This document shows positions 35,430 to 43,303 of a stretch of 64,000 nt of DNA, in pieces. This stretch comes from CAZJFH01 sp964545205 (GTDB taxonomy: Bacteria; Pseudomonadota; Alphaproteobacteria; Rhodospirillales; Magnetospirillaceae). How positions within the stretch are numbered: the first letter of the stretch is position 1; each line of letters starts with the position of its first letter. The position numbers and the translations under genes were made by a program. The stretch covers positions 35,312-99,311 of the forward strand of contig CAZJFH010000006.1 in the NCBI GenBank assembly GCA_964545205.1. The letters run 5' to 3'. Below the pieces are notes generated by a model. That model was not told the origin of the DNA. It did not search any database and saw only the letters and a program-made list of their open reading frames with translations.

Positions 35430-36748
35430 CGCCGCGCAAGTTCAAGACCGTCTGCGTGGTCGGGCTCGGCTATATCGGCCTGCCGACCGCCGCCGTCATG
35501 GCCAGCCGCGGCATCGAAGTGATCGGTGTCGACGTCGACCGCGGCGCCGTCGCGGCGATCAATTCCGGCAAGGCGCATTTCTTCGAACCGGACCTGGACG
35601 CGCTGGTCAAGGGGGCCGTCGCCGCGGGGCGGCTGCGCGCGACGGCGTGCCCGGAACCCGCGGAAGCCTTCCTGATCGCGGTGCCGACGCCCGTGACGGA
35701 GGAATCCGCGCCGGACCTTCGCCACGTCGAGGCCGCGACCAGCGCCATCGCGCCGGTGCTGCGGAAGGGCAACCTGATCATCCTGGAATCGACCTCGCCG
35801 GTCGGAACGCTGGAGACGCTGTCCCAGCAACTGGCGATCGCCCGCCCGGACCTGAGCTTCCCGCATGGCCGCGGCGGCGAGGCCGACGTGCTGATGGCCT
35901 ACTGTCCCGAGCGGGTGATGCCCGGGCGCATGATGACCGAACTGGTCGAGAACGACCGCGTCGTCGGCGGCCTTTCGCAGGCCTCGGTCGAGGCTGCGGC
36001 GGCGCTGTACGCCAGCTTCGTGCGCGGCGAAATCCTGCGCACCGACGCCCGCAGCGCCGAGATGGTCAAGCTGGCCGAGAACGCCTTCCGCGACATCAAC
36101 ATCGCTTTCGCCAACGAGCTGTCGATCATCTGCGACCGTTTCGGCATCGAGGTCCACGACGTCATCCGGCTGGCGAACCACCACCCCAGGGTCAACATCC
36201 TCAGCCCCGGCCCGGGCGTCGGCGGCCACTGCATCGCCGTCGATCCGTGGTTCATCATCCATGCCGCGCAGGACCTCGCGCCGCTGATGCGGACGGCGCG
36301 CGCGGTCAACGACGGCAAACCGGCCTACGTCGCCGCCCGGATCGCCAGGCTTGCGCGGCCCGGGGACACGATCGCCTGCCTGGGTCTGGCCTACAAGGCG
36401 GATACCGACGACCTGCGCGAGAGCCCGGCGATCGAGGTCGTCTCGCGACTGGCCGATGCCGGCCTCGGGCCGCTGCTGGCGGTCGAACCCAACGTGGCCG
36501 CCCTGCCCGAGAGGCTGGCGGCGCGCGGCGTCGAGCAGGCCGCGATCGAGCCCGCCCTGGCGCGGGCCGACGTCGTCCTCCTGCTGGTCGCGCATCGCGA
36601 GTTCCGCGAACTGGATGTCCGGCTGCTGGCCGGCAAGCGGGTTCACGACGCCTGCGGCGCCTGGCGATCGCGCGGCGATTTCCGCGATGGCGGGCAAGCG
36701 CGCGCGGTGCCGCAGGAGATTGGCCAAACGACTGAAAACACAATGTAA
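35426..36748 (+). CDS. wecC: UDP-N-acetyl-D-mannosamine dehydrogenase
   Basis: A 440-residue NAD-dependent sugar dehydrogenase. CVVGLGYIGLPTAAVMASRG is the Rossmann start; NHHPRVNILSPGPGVGGHC contains the catalytic cysteine motif; AYKADTDDLRESPA is the C-terminal domain. The wording of these motifs follows WecC more closely than UDP-glucose dehydrogenases. It oxidises UDP-ManNAc to UDP-ManNAcA. It is translated with wecB. The last 30 residues have no obvious family match. Confidence 0.93.
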   Translation: MTPRKFKTVCVVGLGYIGLPTAAVMASRGIEVIGVDVDRGAVAAINSGKAHFFEPDLDALVKGAVAAGRLRATACPEPAEAFLIAVPTPVTEESAPDLRHVEAATSAIAPVLRKGNLIILESTSPVGTLETLSQQLAIARPDLSFPHGRGGEADVLMAYCPERVMPGRMMTELVENDRVVGGLSQASVEAAAALYASFVRGEILRTDARSAEMVKLAENAFRDINIAFANELSIICDRFGIEVHDVIRLANHHPRVNILSPGPGVGGHCIAVDPWFIIHAAQDLAPLMRTARAVNDGKPAYVAARIARLARPGDTIACLGLAYKADTDDLRESPAIEVVSRLADAGLGPLLAVEPNVAALPERLAARGVEQAAIEPALARADVVLLLVAHREFRELDVRLLAGKRVHDACGAWRSRGDFRDGGQARAVPQEIGQTTENTM

Positions 36749-36781
36749 TCGCCTTGAAATCGCCTCGACCTTTACGTGGCG

Positions 36782-36811
36782 CTTTCAACGGATACACCTT
36801 GTCAGTATACT
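36782..36811 (+). promoter_or_regulatory. Possible promoter before the 36894 gene
   Basis: A good -10-like TATACT (36806-36811) lies 17 or 18 bases after the weak -35-like TTTCAA (36783-36788) or CTTTCA. It sits in a relatively AT-rich gap, and is followed by ACTCCG (36809-36814) pairing with CGGAGT (36837-36842). Confidence 0.35.
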
Positions 36812-36893
36812 CCGGCCGGCATTGGCATTAGCCGGACGGAGTGCAAGCTCCGAGACGGTGGTATACCGAACGGCATAGTCAAAGGGGGTCGTA

Positions 36894-37994
36894 GTGCACG
36901 GTAACAGCGCGGAACGAGTCGGTTTTTTCAGCGACATGCGCGTGGTCATCACCGGCGCCGCCGGTACGGTCGGCAGCGAGTTGGTGCGCCAGCTTCTTTC
37001 GTTGCCGGTGGCCGAGATTCGGGCTCTGGACAATAACGAGAACGGCCTGTTCTTCCTCAATGAGGAGCACAAGGCGGACCCGCGGTTCCAGACCTTCATG
37101 TGCGACGTGCGCAGCGAAGGCAAGCTCGAGCGCCTGTTCCACGGCATGGACTACGCCTTCCACGTCGCCGCGCTCAAGCACGTGCCGCTGTCCGAGCGCT
37201 CGCCGTTCGAGACGGTCCAGACCAACATCAACGGCGTCCAGAACGTCATCCGGGCGGCGCTGAACAACAACATCAAACGCGTGCTGTTCACCAGCTCGGA
37301 CAAGGCGGTCAACCCGACCAACGTCATGGGCACCACGAAGCTGATGGGCGAGCGCCTGATGACGGCGGCCAACGCGCTGACCAACGGCGTGTCCGACACC
37401 ATCTTCACCTCGACCCGTTTCGGCAACGTCGCCGGATCGGCCGGATCGGTGGTGCCGCTGTTCTGCCAGCAGATCGCGCGCGGCGGCCCGGTTACCCTGA
37501 CCGACGCCCAGATGACCCGGTTCCTCATGACCCTCGAGGAGGCGGTCCATCTGGTGCTGCATTCGATGGAGATCGCCTGCGGCGGCGAGGCCTTCGTGAC
37601 CAAGATGCCGGTGGTGCGCATCCGCGACATCGCCGAGGTCCTGGTCGACATGGTGGCCCCGGTCTACGGCCGCAATCCCGCCAGCATCGAAATCGTCGAG
37701 GTCGGATCGCGCCCGGGCGAGAAGCTGTTCGAGGAGCTGACGACCGAGGAGGAACTGCGCCGCACCCTCGAGCTCGACGACCTGTTCGCGGTCCTGCCGG
37801 CGTTCCGGAACATCTACGACCGGATCAAGTACGCCTATCCGGGCGACCACGCGCGTCCGGCGACCCGCGTCTACAACTCGGCGATCGAGGAGCCGCAGAA
37901 CAAGGCCTGGGTCCGCAGTTTCCTGCTTCGTTCCGGCGTCCTGCCGGTGGAAGTCAGCAACCTCATGGCGGTAGAGAAGGCCGGCGCCGCCTGA
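36894..37994 (+). CDS. Soluble UDP-GlcNAc 4,6-dehydratase, SDR family
   Basis: A 366-residue SDR enzyme. The GTG start follows AAAGGGGG. MRVVITGAAGTVGSELVRQL binds NADP, and SSDKAVNPTNVMGTTKLMGE carries a Ser-Met-Lys active site like WbpM. It lacks membrane segments, so it resembles the CapE/FnlA/PseB side of the family. Its product would be a 4-keto-6-deoxy-HexNAc nucleotide. The partner reductase that would complete UDP-FucNAc synthesis (CapF/FnlB type) is not in the window, so the final sugar is open. Confidence 0.88.
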   Translation: MHGNSAERVGFFSDMRVVITGAAGTVGSELVRQLLSLPVAEIRALDNNENGLFFLNEEHKADPRFQTFMCDVRSEGKLERLFHGMDYAFHVAALKHVPLSERSPFETVQTNINGVQNVIRAALNNNIKRVLFTSSDKAVNPTNVMGTTKLMGERLMTAANALTNGVSDTIFTSTRFGNVAGSAGSVVPLFCQQIARGGPVTLTDAQMTRFLMTLEEAVHLVLHSMEIACGGEAFVTKMPVVRIRDIAEVLVDMVAPVYGRNPASIEIVEVGSRPGEKLFEELTTEEELRRTLELDDLFAVLPAFRNIYDRIKYAYPGDHARPATRVYNSAIEEPQNKAWVRSFLLRSGVLPVEVSNLMAVEKAGAA

Positions 37995-38038
37995 CCAGTC
38001 CGCCGGCCCGGATCCAGGCGCGCCGACCGGGCCGAAAC

Positions 38039-38062
38039 CGGCGCCGTCGCGGCGCCGATTTT
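38039..38062 (+). terminator. Terminator-like hairpin after the 36894 gene
   Basis: CGGCGCC (38039-38045) and GGCGCCG (38051-38057) form a 7-bp all-GC stem with a 5-base loop, followed by ATTTT (38058-38062). This fits a weak intrinsic terminator inside the glycan operon. Confidence 0.45.
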
Positions 38063-38096
38063 CGTGGCTCGGCCTTCGCCTGTCGTGCAAGTCCAA

Positions 38097-38116
38097 GGGC
38101 GCGCGAGCCCGCGCCC
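38097..38116 (+). promoter_or_regulatory. Hairpin in the leader of the 38135 gene
   Basis: GGGCGCG (38097-38103) and CGCGCCC (38110-38116) form a perfect 7-bp stem with a 6-base loop ending 18 bases before the ATG. No T run follows, so it is more likely an mRNA leader structure than a terminator. Confidence 0.35.
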
Positions 38117-38134
38117 AACAACGAGAATTGAGCA

Positions 38135-39298
38135 ATGAGTCGCGAAATCAAGATTCTGCAGACCAACGACCTGCGTCCGGAGGTCGCCATCACGGTCGGC
38201 ACGCGCCCGGGCATCGTCATGTTCGCCCCGATCATCCATGAGTTCCGGCGCCGCGGCGTGCCGCATTTCGTGATCCATACGGGCCAGCACTACTCTCCCA
38301 ACATGGATGCCCAGTTCTTCGAGGATCTCGAGCTGCCCAAGCCGGACTACCGCCTCGAAGGCGTCGCCGAGCGACGCACGCACGGCGGCCAGACGGCGGT
38401 GATGCTGGAGGGCATCGAAGGGGTGCTGCTGGAGCGCCGCCCCTGCCTGCTGCTGGTCGGCGGCGACGCCAACACCAACCTGGCCGGCGCCCTCGCCGCA
38501 CGCAAGCTGCGGATCAACGTCGGCCACGTCGAGGCCGGCGAGCGCAGCTACGATTGGCGCATGCCCGAGGAGCACAACCGCGTCGTCATCGACCACGTCT
38601 CGGACCTTTTGTTCGTGACCAGCGAGAACAGCGTGCGCAATCTGCAGAAGGAAGGCATCCGCGGCCGCGTCCTGGTGACCGGCAATCCGATCGTCGACGC
38701 GTCGCTGCAGCACCTCGACGTGGCGCGCCGCAAGTCGGGCGTGCTCGAGCGGCTCGGGGTCGAGCCCGGCCGCTACGCCATCATGACCTCGCACCGCGAA
38801 GAGAACGTCGACGTCGAGGAAAACCTGCGCGGCAGCCTGCAGGGCGTGTCGGACGCGGCCACCGCCGTCGGCCTTCCGGTGCTGTTCCTGGCCCATCCGC
38901 GCACGCAGAAGCGGCTGGGCGAGTTCGGCCTGGCCGAATGGGCTCGGGGCCTGCCGAACCTGCTCGTGCACGACGCCGTCGGCTATCTCGATTTCCTCAA
39001 CCTGCTCGGCCACGCCCGCCTGGTGTTCACCGACTCGGGCGGCGTGCAGCAGGAAGCGGCCATCCACAAGGTTCCCTGCGTGACCCTGCGCGAGAACACC
39101 GAATGGATCGAGACGCTCGAGCTGGGGGCCAACCGGCTGGCCGGGACCGATCCGGCCCGCATCCTGGCCGCGGCCGGCGAGGCGATGCGTTCGACCCGCG
39201 ACTGGCCGCTGCCGTTCGGCGACGGAACCACCGCGAAGCAGATCGTCGACGCTGCGGCCGAAGTGGTCGCGAGCTGCCGCGCCGCCAGCGCCGCCTGA
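38135..39298 (+). CDS. UDP-HexNAc 2-epimerase family protein, WbpI-like
   Basis: A 387-residue protein of the non-hydrolysing 2-epimerase family, distinct from wecB. VGTRPGIVMFAPIIHEF replaces the usual GTRPE start; GQHYSPNMDAQFFEDL, GHVEAGERS, MPEEHNRV and TSHREENVD keep the catalytic acids and histidine. NMxxxFFE and the EWIET segment are like WbpI, which epimerises UDP-GlcNAc(3NAc)A to the manno form in Pseudomonas. With the WbpE-like and acyltransferase genes downstream this suggests a diacetamido-uronic acid. UDP-FucNAc-type 2-epimerases (WbjD/CapG) remain an alternative. Confidence 0.85.
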   Translation: MSREIKILQTNDLRPEVAITVGTRPGIVMFAPIIHEFRRRGVPHFVIHTGQHYSPNMDAQFFEDLELPKPDYRLEGVAERRTHGGQTAVMLEGIEGVLLERRPCLLLVGGDANTNLAGALAARKLRINVGHVEAGERSYDWRMPEEHNRVVIDHVSDLLFVTSENSVRNLQKEGIRGRVLVTGNPIVDASLQHLDVARRKSGVLERLGVEPGRYAIMTSHREENVDVEENLRGSLQGVSDAATAVGLPVLFLAHPRTQKRLGEFGLAEWARGLPNLLVHDAVGYLDFLNLLGHARLVFTDSGGVQQEAAIHKVPCVTLRENTEWIETLELGANRLAGTDPARILAAAGEAMRSTRDWPLPFGDGTTAKQIVDAAAEVVASCRAASAA

Positions 39299-39344
39299 CA
39301 GACGGGGCCAGCGCCGCCGGACGAGCCGCGGGCCAAGCCATTCC

Positions 39345-39372
39345 GGCCGGTCGCGCCGAGTCGCGACCGGCC
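39345..39372 (+). promoter_or_regulatory. Strong hairpin in the leader of the sqdB-like gene
   Basis: GGCCGGTCGCG (39345-39355) and CGCGACCGGCC (39362-39372) form a perfect 11-bp stem with a 6-base loop, 20 bases before the ATG at 39393 and just before the ribosome binding site TGAGGAG. No T run follows. It may end the previous transcript with Rho or protect the downstream mRNA. Confidence 0.45.
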
Positions 39373-39392
39373 CAACGTATGAGGAGTTTCGG

Positions 39393-40544
39393 ATGCGGAT
39401 CATGATTTTGGGCGGCGACGGCTACCTCGGTTGGCCGACCGCGATGGATTTCGCCGCGAAGGGGCACGAGGTCATCGTCGTCGATAACTATCTGCGCCGC
39501 ATGATCGCGCGCTCGACGTGCTCGGAGCCCCTGATCGACAGCCCCAATCTCGACGACCGCGCCCGGCGCTTCGAGCAGGTCGCGGGCAAGCGGATCGAGG
39601 TCGCGGTCGGCGACTGCGCCGACATGATGTTCCTCGACGAGACCTTCGCGAAGTTCATGCCCGACTGCGTCATCCACTACGCGGAACAGCCGTCGGCGCC
39701 CTATTCGATGCGCGGCTTCCAGGAAGCCAACCTGACGATGCGCAACAACTTGGGCGTCACGTTCAACGTCATCTGGGCGGTGTTGCGCCACAAGCCCGAC
39801 TGCCACATCGTCAAGCTGGGCACGATGGGCGAATACGGCACGCCCAACATCGACATCGAGGAAGGCTGGCTGGAGATCGACCACAACGGCCGCAAGGACA
39901 AGTTCCTGTTCCCGCGCCAGGCCGGCAGCCTCTATCACACCACCAAGGTGCTCGACACCGACCTGCTGTGGTTCTACGTGCGCACCTATGGCCTGCGGGT
40001 CACCGATCTCATGCAGGGCCCGGTCTACGGCCTGTCGACGGATGAGGCCGACGCCGACGACCAGCTGCTGCCGAATTTCCACTACGACGACATCTTCGGC
40101 ACCGTCGTCAACCGGTTCCTGGTCCAGGCCGTCGCCGGCGTGCCACTGACCGTCTACGGCAAGGGCGGCCAGACCCGCGGCTACCTGAACCTTCGCGACA
40201 CCCTCCAGTGCGTCCACCTGGCTTCGGAGAATCCGGCCGGCAAGGGCGAACTGCGCATCTTCAACCAGTTCACGGAACAGTTCACGGTCAACGAGCTGGC
40301 CGAGCGCGTCAAGCGCGTCGGCGACCACATGGGCCTGAACGTCGAGATCAAGCCGATCCCGAATCCGCGCAAGGAGCTGGAGGAGCACTACTACAACGCC
40401 AAGCATTCGGGTCTGATCGAGCTCGGCCTGAAGCCGCACCTCATGACCGACGACGTGCTGGCGGCGATGCTCGACAAGGTCCTGACGTACAAGGACCGGA
40501 TCGATCCCGGCAAGATCATGCCGCGCGTGCGGTGGTCGAGCTGA
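39393..40544 (+). CDS. sqdB: UDP-sulfoquinovose synthase homologue
   Basis: A 383-residue SDR protein closely resembling SQD1/SqdB, which makes UDP-sulfoquinovose from UDP-glucose and sulfite. Shared segments include LGGDGYLGWPTA, KLGTMGEYGTPNIDIEEG, YGKGGQTRGYLNLRDT, NQFTEQFTVNELA and EEHYYNAKHSGLIELGLKPH. The catalytic Thr (in LGTMGEYG) and the Tyr and Lys of SLYHTTK are in place. In plants and many bacteria it feeds sulfolipid synthesis; here it stands among nucleotide-sugar and glycosyltransferase genes, and no sqdC/sqdX gene is visible, so the sugar may go into a surface glycan. TGAGGAG precedes the ATG. Confidence 0.9.
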   Translation: MRIMILGGDGYLGWPTAMDFAAKGHEVIVVDNYLRRMIARSTCSEPLIDSPNLDDRARRFEQVAGKRIEVAVGDCADMMFLDETFAKFMPDCVIHYAEQPSAPYSMRGFQEANLTMRNNLGVTFNVIWAVLRHKPDCHIVKLGTMGEYGTPNIDIEEGWLEIDHNGRKDKFLFPRQAGSLYHTTKVLDTDLLWFYVRTYGLRVTDLMQGPVYGLSTDEADADDQLLPNFHYDDIFGTVVNRFLVQAVAGVPLTVYGKGGQTRGYLNLRDTLQCVHLASENPAGKGELRIFNQFTEQFTVNELAERVKRVGDHMGLNVEIKPIPNPRKELEEHYYNAKHSGLIELGLKPHLMTDDVLAAMLDKVLTYKDRIDPGKIMPRVRWSS

Positions 40545-40581
40545 CGGTAGCGGCCACGCAACCGGCGCCAGGTCAGGGCCG

Positions 40582-41982
40582 ATGACGAAAGAGCCAGAAT
40601 CCGGACGGAAATCGGTCCTGCGCCGCTTCGGGCACCACCTCGTCCGCAAGCTGTCCCAGGGCGCGCCGATGGTTCCCATCGAGCGCGTCCCGGGCGCCCT
40701 CGCCAGACGCGACGTCGTGCTGGTGCAGCCCAGCGGCGTCCGCAACAGGCACCGCGTGCTGAAAGTGGCGCAAAGCCTGTTGGACGACGGCCTGTCGGTC
40801 GCCTTCGTCACCAAGCTCCCGCCGTCGGCGACCGGGACCAAAGTCTTGGTCGATCACGTGCTCGGCTGCCCGGTGCTCAACTTCCCCGACGCCCACTGCT
40901 TCCTCGGCGCCGCGCGCACCCGCGTTCCGGCGTTGAACTGGCAGCTGATGGTGCTGTACCTGCAGGCGGCGAGCTGGCACTACGTCCGCCAGATCCGCCC
41001 GCGCGTCGTGCACAGCTTCGGCGCCGCCGCAATCTCGCTCGGCCACGACTGGCGCGACCGACTGCGGGCCGAAGGGCATGAGGCCGCGTGGTTCCACGAC
41101 TTCCTCGAATACACCGCCGGCCACGAGTTCCGGGACGATCGCGTCGCCGCGGCCGAGCCCGACCGCGAATGGCATCGCACTGTGGTCGAGCACGAGGCCC
41201 GCCACGCCGTTCATGCCGACCACCTGTTCACGGTCTCCGAACGGCTCGCCGAACTCCTTCAGGCCGACTACGCGCTCCCGGCGCGCCCGAGCGTGCTGCT
41301 GAACGCACCGCGGTTCGCCGACACTTCGATGGAGTCGGAGAGCCCCGGCGTGCGCCGCGGTCTCGGACTGCCGTCCGACACGCCGTTGCTGGTCTATTCC
41401 GGCGGCGTTTCGCCGTTGCGCGGCATTCACGTCCTGATGTCCGCGCTCGCCAAGCTCCCGGACATGCATTTGGCGCTGATCACCAACGCCGCCACGCCGT
41501 ATCTGGAGTCGCTGATGCGAGCGGCCACAGCCGGCGGCTACCGCGACCGCATCCATCTGCTGCCCTATCTCGACCCCCATCTCGTGCCCGGCTTCCTGCG
41601 CGAAGCCGACGTCGGGGTTCATCCGCTCACCCGATACGGCAATGCCGACGTGGCGCTGCCGAACAAGCTGTTCGATTATCTGCACGCCGGCCTGCCGATG
41701 GTGGTCAGCGACTGCACCGCGATGGCCGGCTTCGTTCGCGAGCACCGTCTGGGCGAGGTCTTCCCGGCCGACGACGCCGAGGCTCTGGCGGCCGCGCTGC
41801 GCCGGACGCTGGCCGCCGCGCCGGCCATTCGCGCCCGAATTTCGGAGCAGATGCTGCGCGAGCACTCCTGGGAGCGCCAGCACCGGATTCTGAGCGACGT
41901 CTATCGCTCGGCGCTGCGATCCGCCAATGGGGCGTCCAGCCGATCGCCTGCCAAGGTGCCGTTGCGCATCGTTGGCGACTGA
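40582..41982 (+). CDS. Glycosyltransferase, GT-B fold family 4-like
   Basis: A 466-residue glycosyltransferase. The acceptor half starts RRDVVLVQPSGVRNRHRVLK; the donor half has LLVYSGGVSPLRGIHVLMSAL and a C-terminal site LPNKLFDYLHAGLPMVVSD. It likely adds a sugar made by the neighbouring genes. It begins 37 bases after the sqdB-like gene, so it is the first candidate for transferring sulfoquinovose, although nothing in the sequence fixes the donor. The last 20 residues are basic and low in similarity. Confidence 0.82.
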   Translation: MTKEPESGRKSVLRRFGHHLVRKLSQGAPMVPIERVPGALARRDVVLVQPSGVRNRHRVLKVAQSLLDDGLSVAFVTKLPPSATGTKVLVDHVLGCPVLNFPDAHCFLGAARTRVPALNWQLMVLYLQAASWHYVRQIRPRVVHSFGAAAISLGHDWRDRLRAEGHEAAWFHDFLEYTAGHEFRDDRVAAAEPDREWHRTVVEHEARHAVHADHLFTVSERLAELLQADYALPARPSVLLNAPRFADTSMESESPGVRRGLGLPSDTPLLVYSGGVSPLRGIHVLMSALAKLPDMHLALITNAATPYLESLMRAATAGGYRDRIHLLPYLDPHLVPGFLREADVGVHPLTRYGNADVALPNKLFDYLHAGLPMVVSDCTAMAGFVREHRLGEVFPADDAEALAAALRRTLAAAPAIRARISEQMLREHSWERQHRILSDVYRSALRSANGASSRSPAKVPLRIVGD

Positions 41983-42000
41983 CCCGGACCGAGCCGATCA

Positions 42001-42029
42001 TTGACTCGTCGGGGGGCCGCGTCTACAAC
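42001..42029 (+). promoter_or_regulatory. Promoter for the wbpE-like operon
   Basis: TTGACT (42001-42006) and TACAAC (42024-42029) with a 17-base spacer, five and four consensus matches. Transcription from it would leave a leader of about 115 bases before the ATG at 42153, so the aminotransferase, glycosyltransferase, acyltransferase and oxidoreductase genes can be transcribed separately from the genes before them. Confidence 0.5.
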
Positions 42030-42152
42030 CCCGCCACGGCAGTCACGGCTTCGGAAGTAATGACGGCGGCATCCCGAGCGCCTCCCCATGTGGAACGCGC
42101 CCGATGCCGCGCCGGAGATTGCGCAAGTACTCAAACCTGGAGCCGTCTCGAA

Positions 42153-43283
42153 ATGACAAAGCCGATCGAGTTCATCGACCTCAAGACGCAGCGCGACCGC
42201 GTTCGCGACCGGGTGGAAAAGGGCTGGCAGAAAGTCGTCGACCACGGGATCTACATCATGGGTCCGGAGGTCAAGACGCTGGAGAAGCAGCTGTCGGACT
42301 TCTGCGGCGCCAAGGAAGTGGTGTCCTGCTCCAGCGGCACCGACGCCGTGTGGCTGCCGATGCTGGCGCTGGGCATCGGCCCCGGCGACGCCGTGTTCCT
42401 GCCGAGCTGGACCTTCACCGCCACCGCGGAAGCGGTGTGCCTGGTCGGCGCCACCCCGGTCTTCGTCGATGTCGATCCCGATCACTTCAACCTGTGCCCC
42501 GAAAGCCTGAAGGCGGCCGTCGCGCAGGTGAAGAAGGATGGCCAGCTGACGCCGAAAGCCATCATCCCGGTCGATCTGTTCGGCATGGTCGCCCCCTACG
42601 AGGCGATCAACGCCATCGCCAAGGAAAACGGACTGAAGGTGGTCGCCGACGCGGCACAGTCGTTCGGCGCGGCGCTGAACGGCAAGCGGGTGGGCGTGCT
42701 GGCCGACATCACCGCGACCAGCTTTTTCCCGGCCAAGCCGCTGGGCTGCTGGGGCGACGGCGGCGCCATCTTCACCGATGACCCGGAGATCGCCGAGGTC
42801 CTGCGCTCGATCCGCATTCACGGCCGCGGCGGCCAGGGCAAGTACGACAACGTCCGCGTCGGGACCAACGCCCGCCTCGACACCATCCAGGCGGTGGTGC
42901 TGATCGAGAAGCTGGCGATCTTCGAGGACGAGCTGGCGCTGCGCCAGCAGGTCGCCGACCGCTATGCCGCCGGCCTCCAGGGCCTCGTCACCGTGCCGCC
43001 GGTGCCGGCCGGCAGCACCTCGGCCTGGGCGCAGTACACCATCAAGACCGACAAGCGGGCGCAGTTGCAGAAGGGCCTGCAGGAGCAGGGCGTTCCGACG
43101 CAGATCTATTATCCCAGGCCCTTGCACATGCAGCCGCCGTACGAGCACTTCCCGGTCGCGCCGGGCGGCCTGCCGGTCACCGAGCGGCTGAAGGACGAGG
43201 TGCTGAGCCTGCCGATGCACCCCTACCTGGACGCCGAGCAGAGCGAGCGCATCTGCGCCGCCTTCCGCGCCGTCCTGGCCTGA
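42153..43283 (+). CDS. PLP-dependent sugar aminotransferase, WbpE-like (DegT/DnrJ/EryC1)
   Basis: A 376-residue aminotransferase. IEFIDLKTQRDRVRDR starts it as in WbpE; SSGTDAVWLPMLALGIGPGD binds PLP phosphate, VVADAAQSFGA has the ring-stacking Asp, and SFFPAKPLGCWGDGG carries the PLP lysine. LDTIQAVVLIEKL and VLSLPMHPYLD also match. WbpE transfers an amino group from glutamate to the 3-keto sugar UDP-3-keto-GlcNAcA. The acetyltransferase and oxidoreductase needed for the neighbouring steps lie downstream. The start at 42153 is next to the conserved IEFIDL. Confidence 0.9.
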   Translation: MTKPIEFIDLKTQRDRVRDRVEKGWQKVVDHGIYIMGPEVKTLEKQLSDFCGAKEVVSCSSGTDAVWLPMLALGIGPGDAVFLPSWTFTATAEAVCLVGATPVFVDVDPDHFNLCPESLKAAVAQVKKDGQLTPKAIIPVDLFGMVAPYEAINAIAKENGLKVVADAAQSFGAALNGKRVGVLADITATSFFPAKPLGCWGDGGAIFTDDPEIAEVLRSIRIHGRGGQGKYDNVRVGTNARLDTIQAVVLIEKLAIFEDELALRQQVADRYAAGLQGLVTVPPVPAGSTSAWAQYTIKTDKRAQLQKGLQEQGVPTQIYYPRPLHMQPPYEHFPVAPGGLPVTERLKDEVLSLPMHPYLDAEQSERICAAFRAVLA

Positions 43284-43303
43284 GGCGGAACTCGGAATCC
43301 GCG

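Noticed and set aside
35426..36748. Calling this WbpA (UDP-GlcNAc 6-dehydrogenase)
   Set aside because: Motif wording and its overlap with wecB favour WecC. WbpA activity is not excluded, but the sequence does not support it over WecC.
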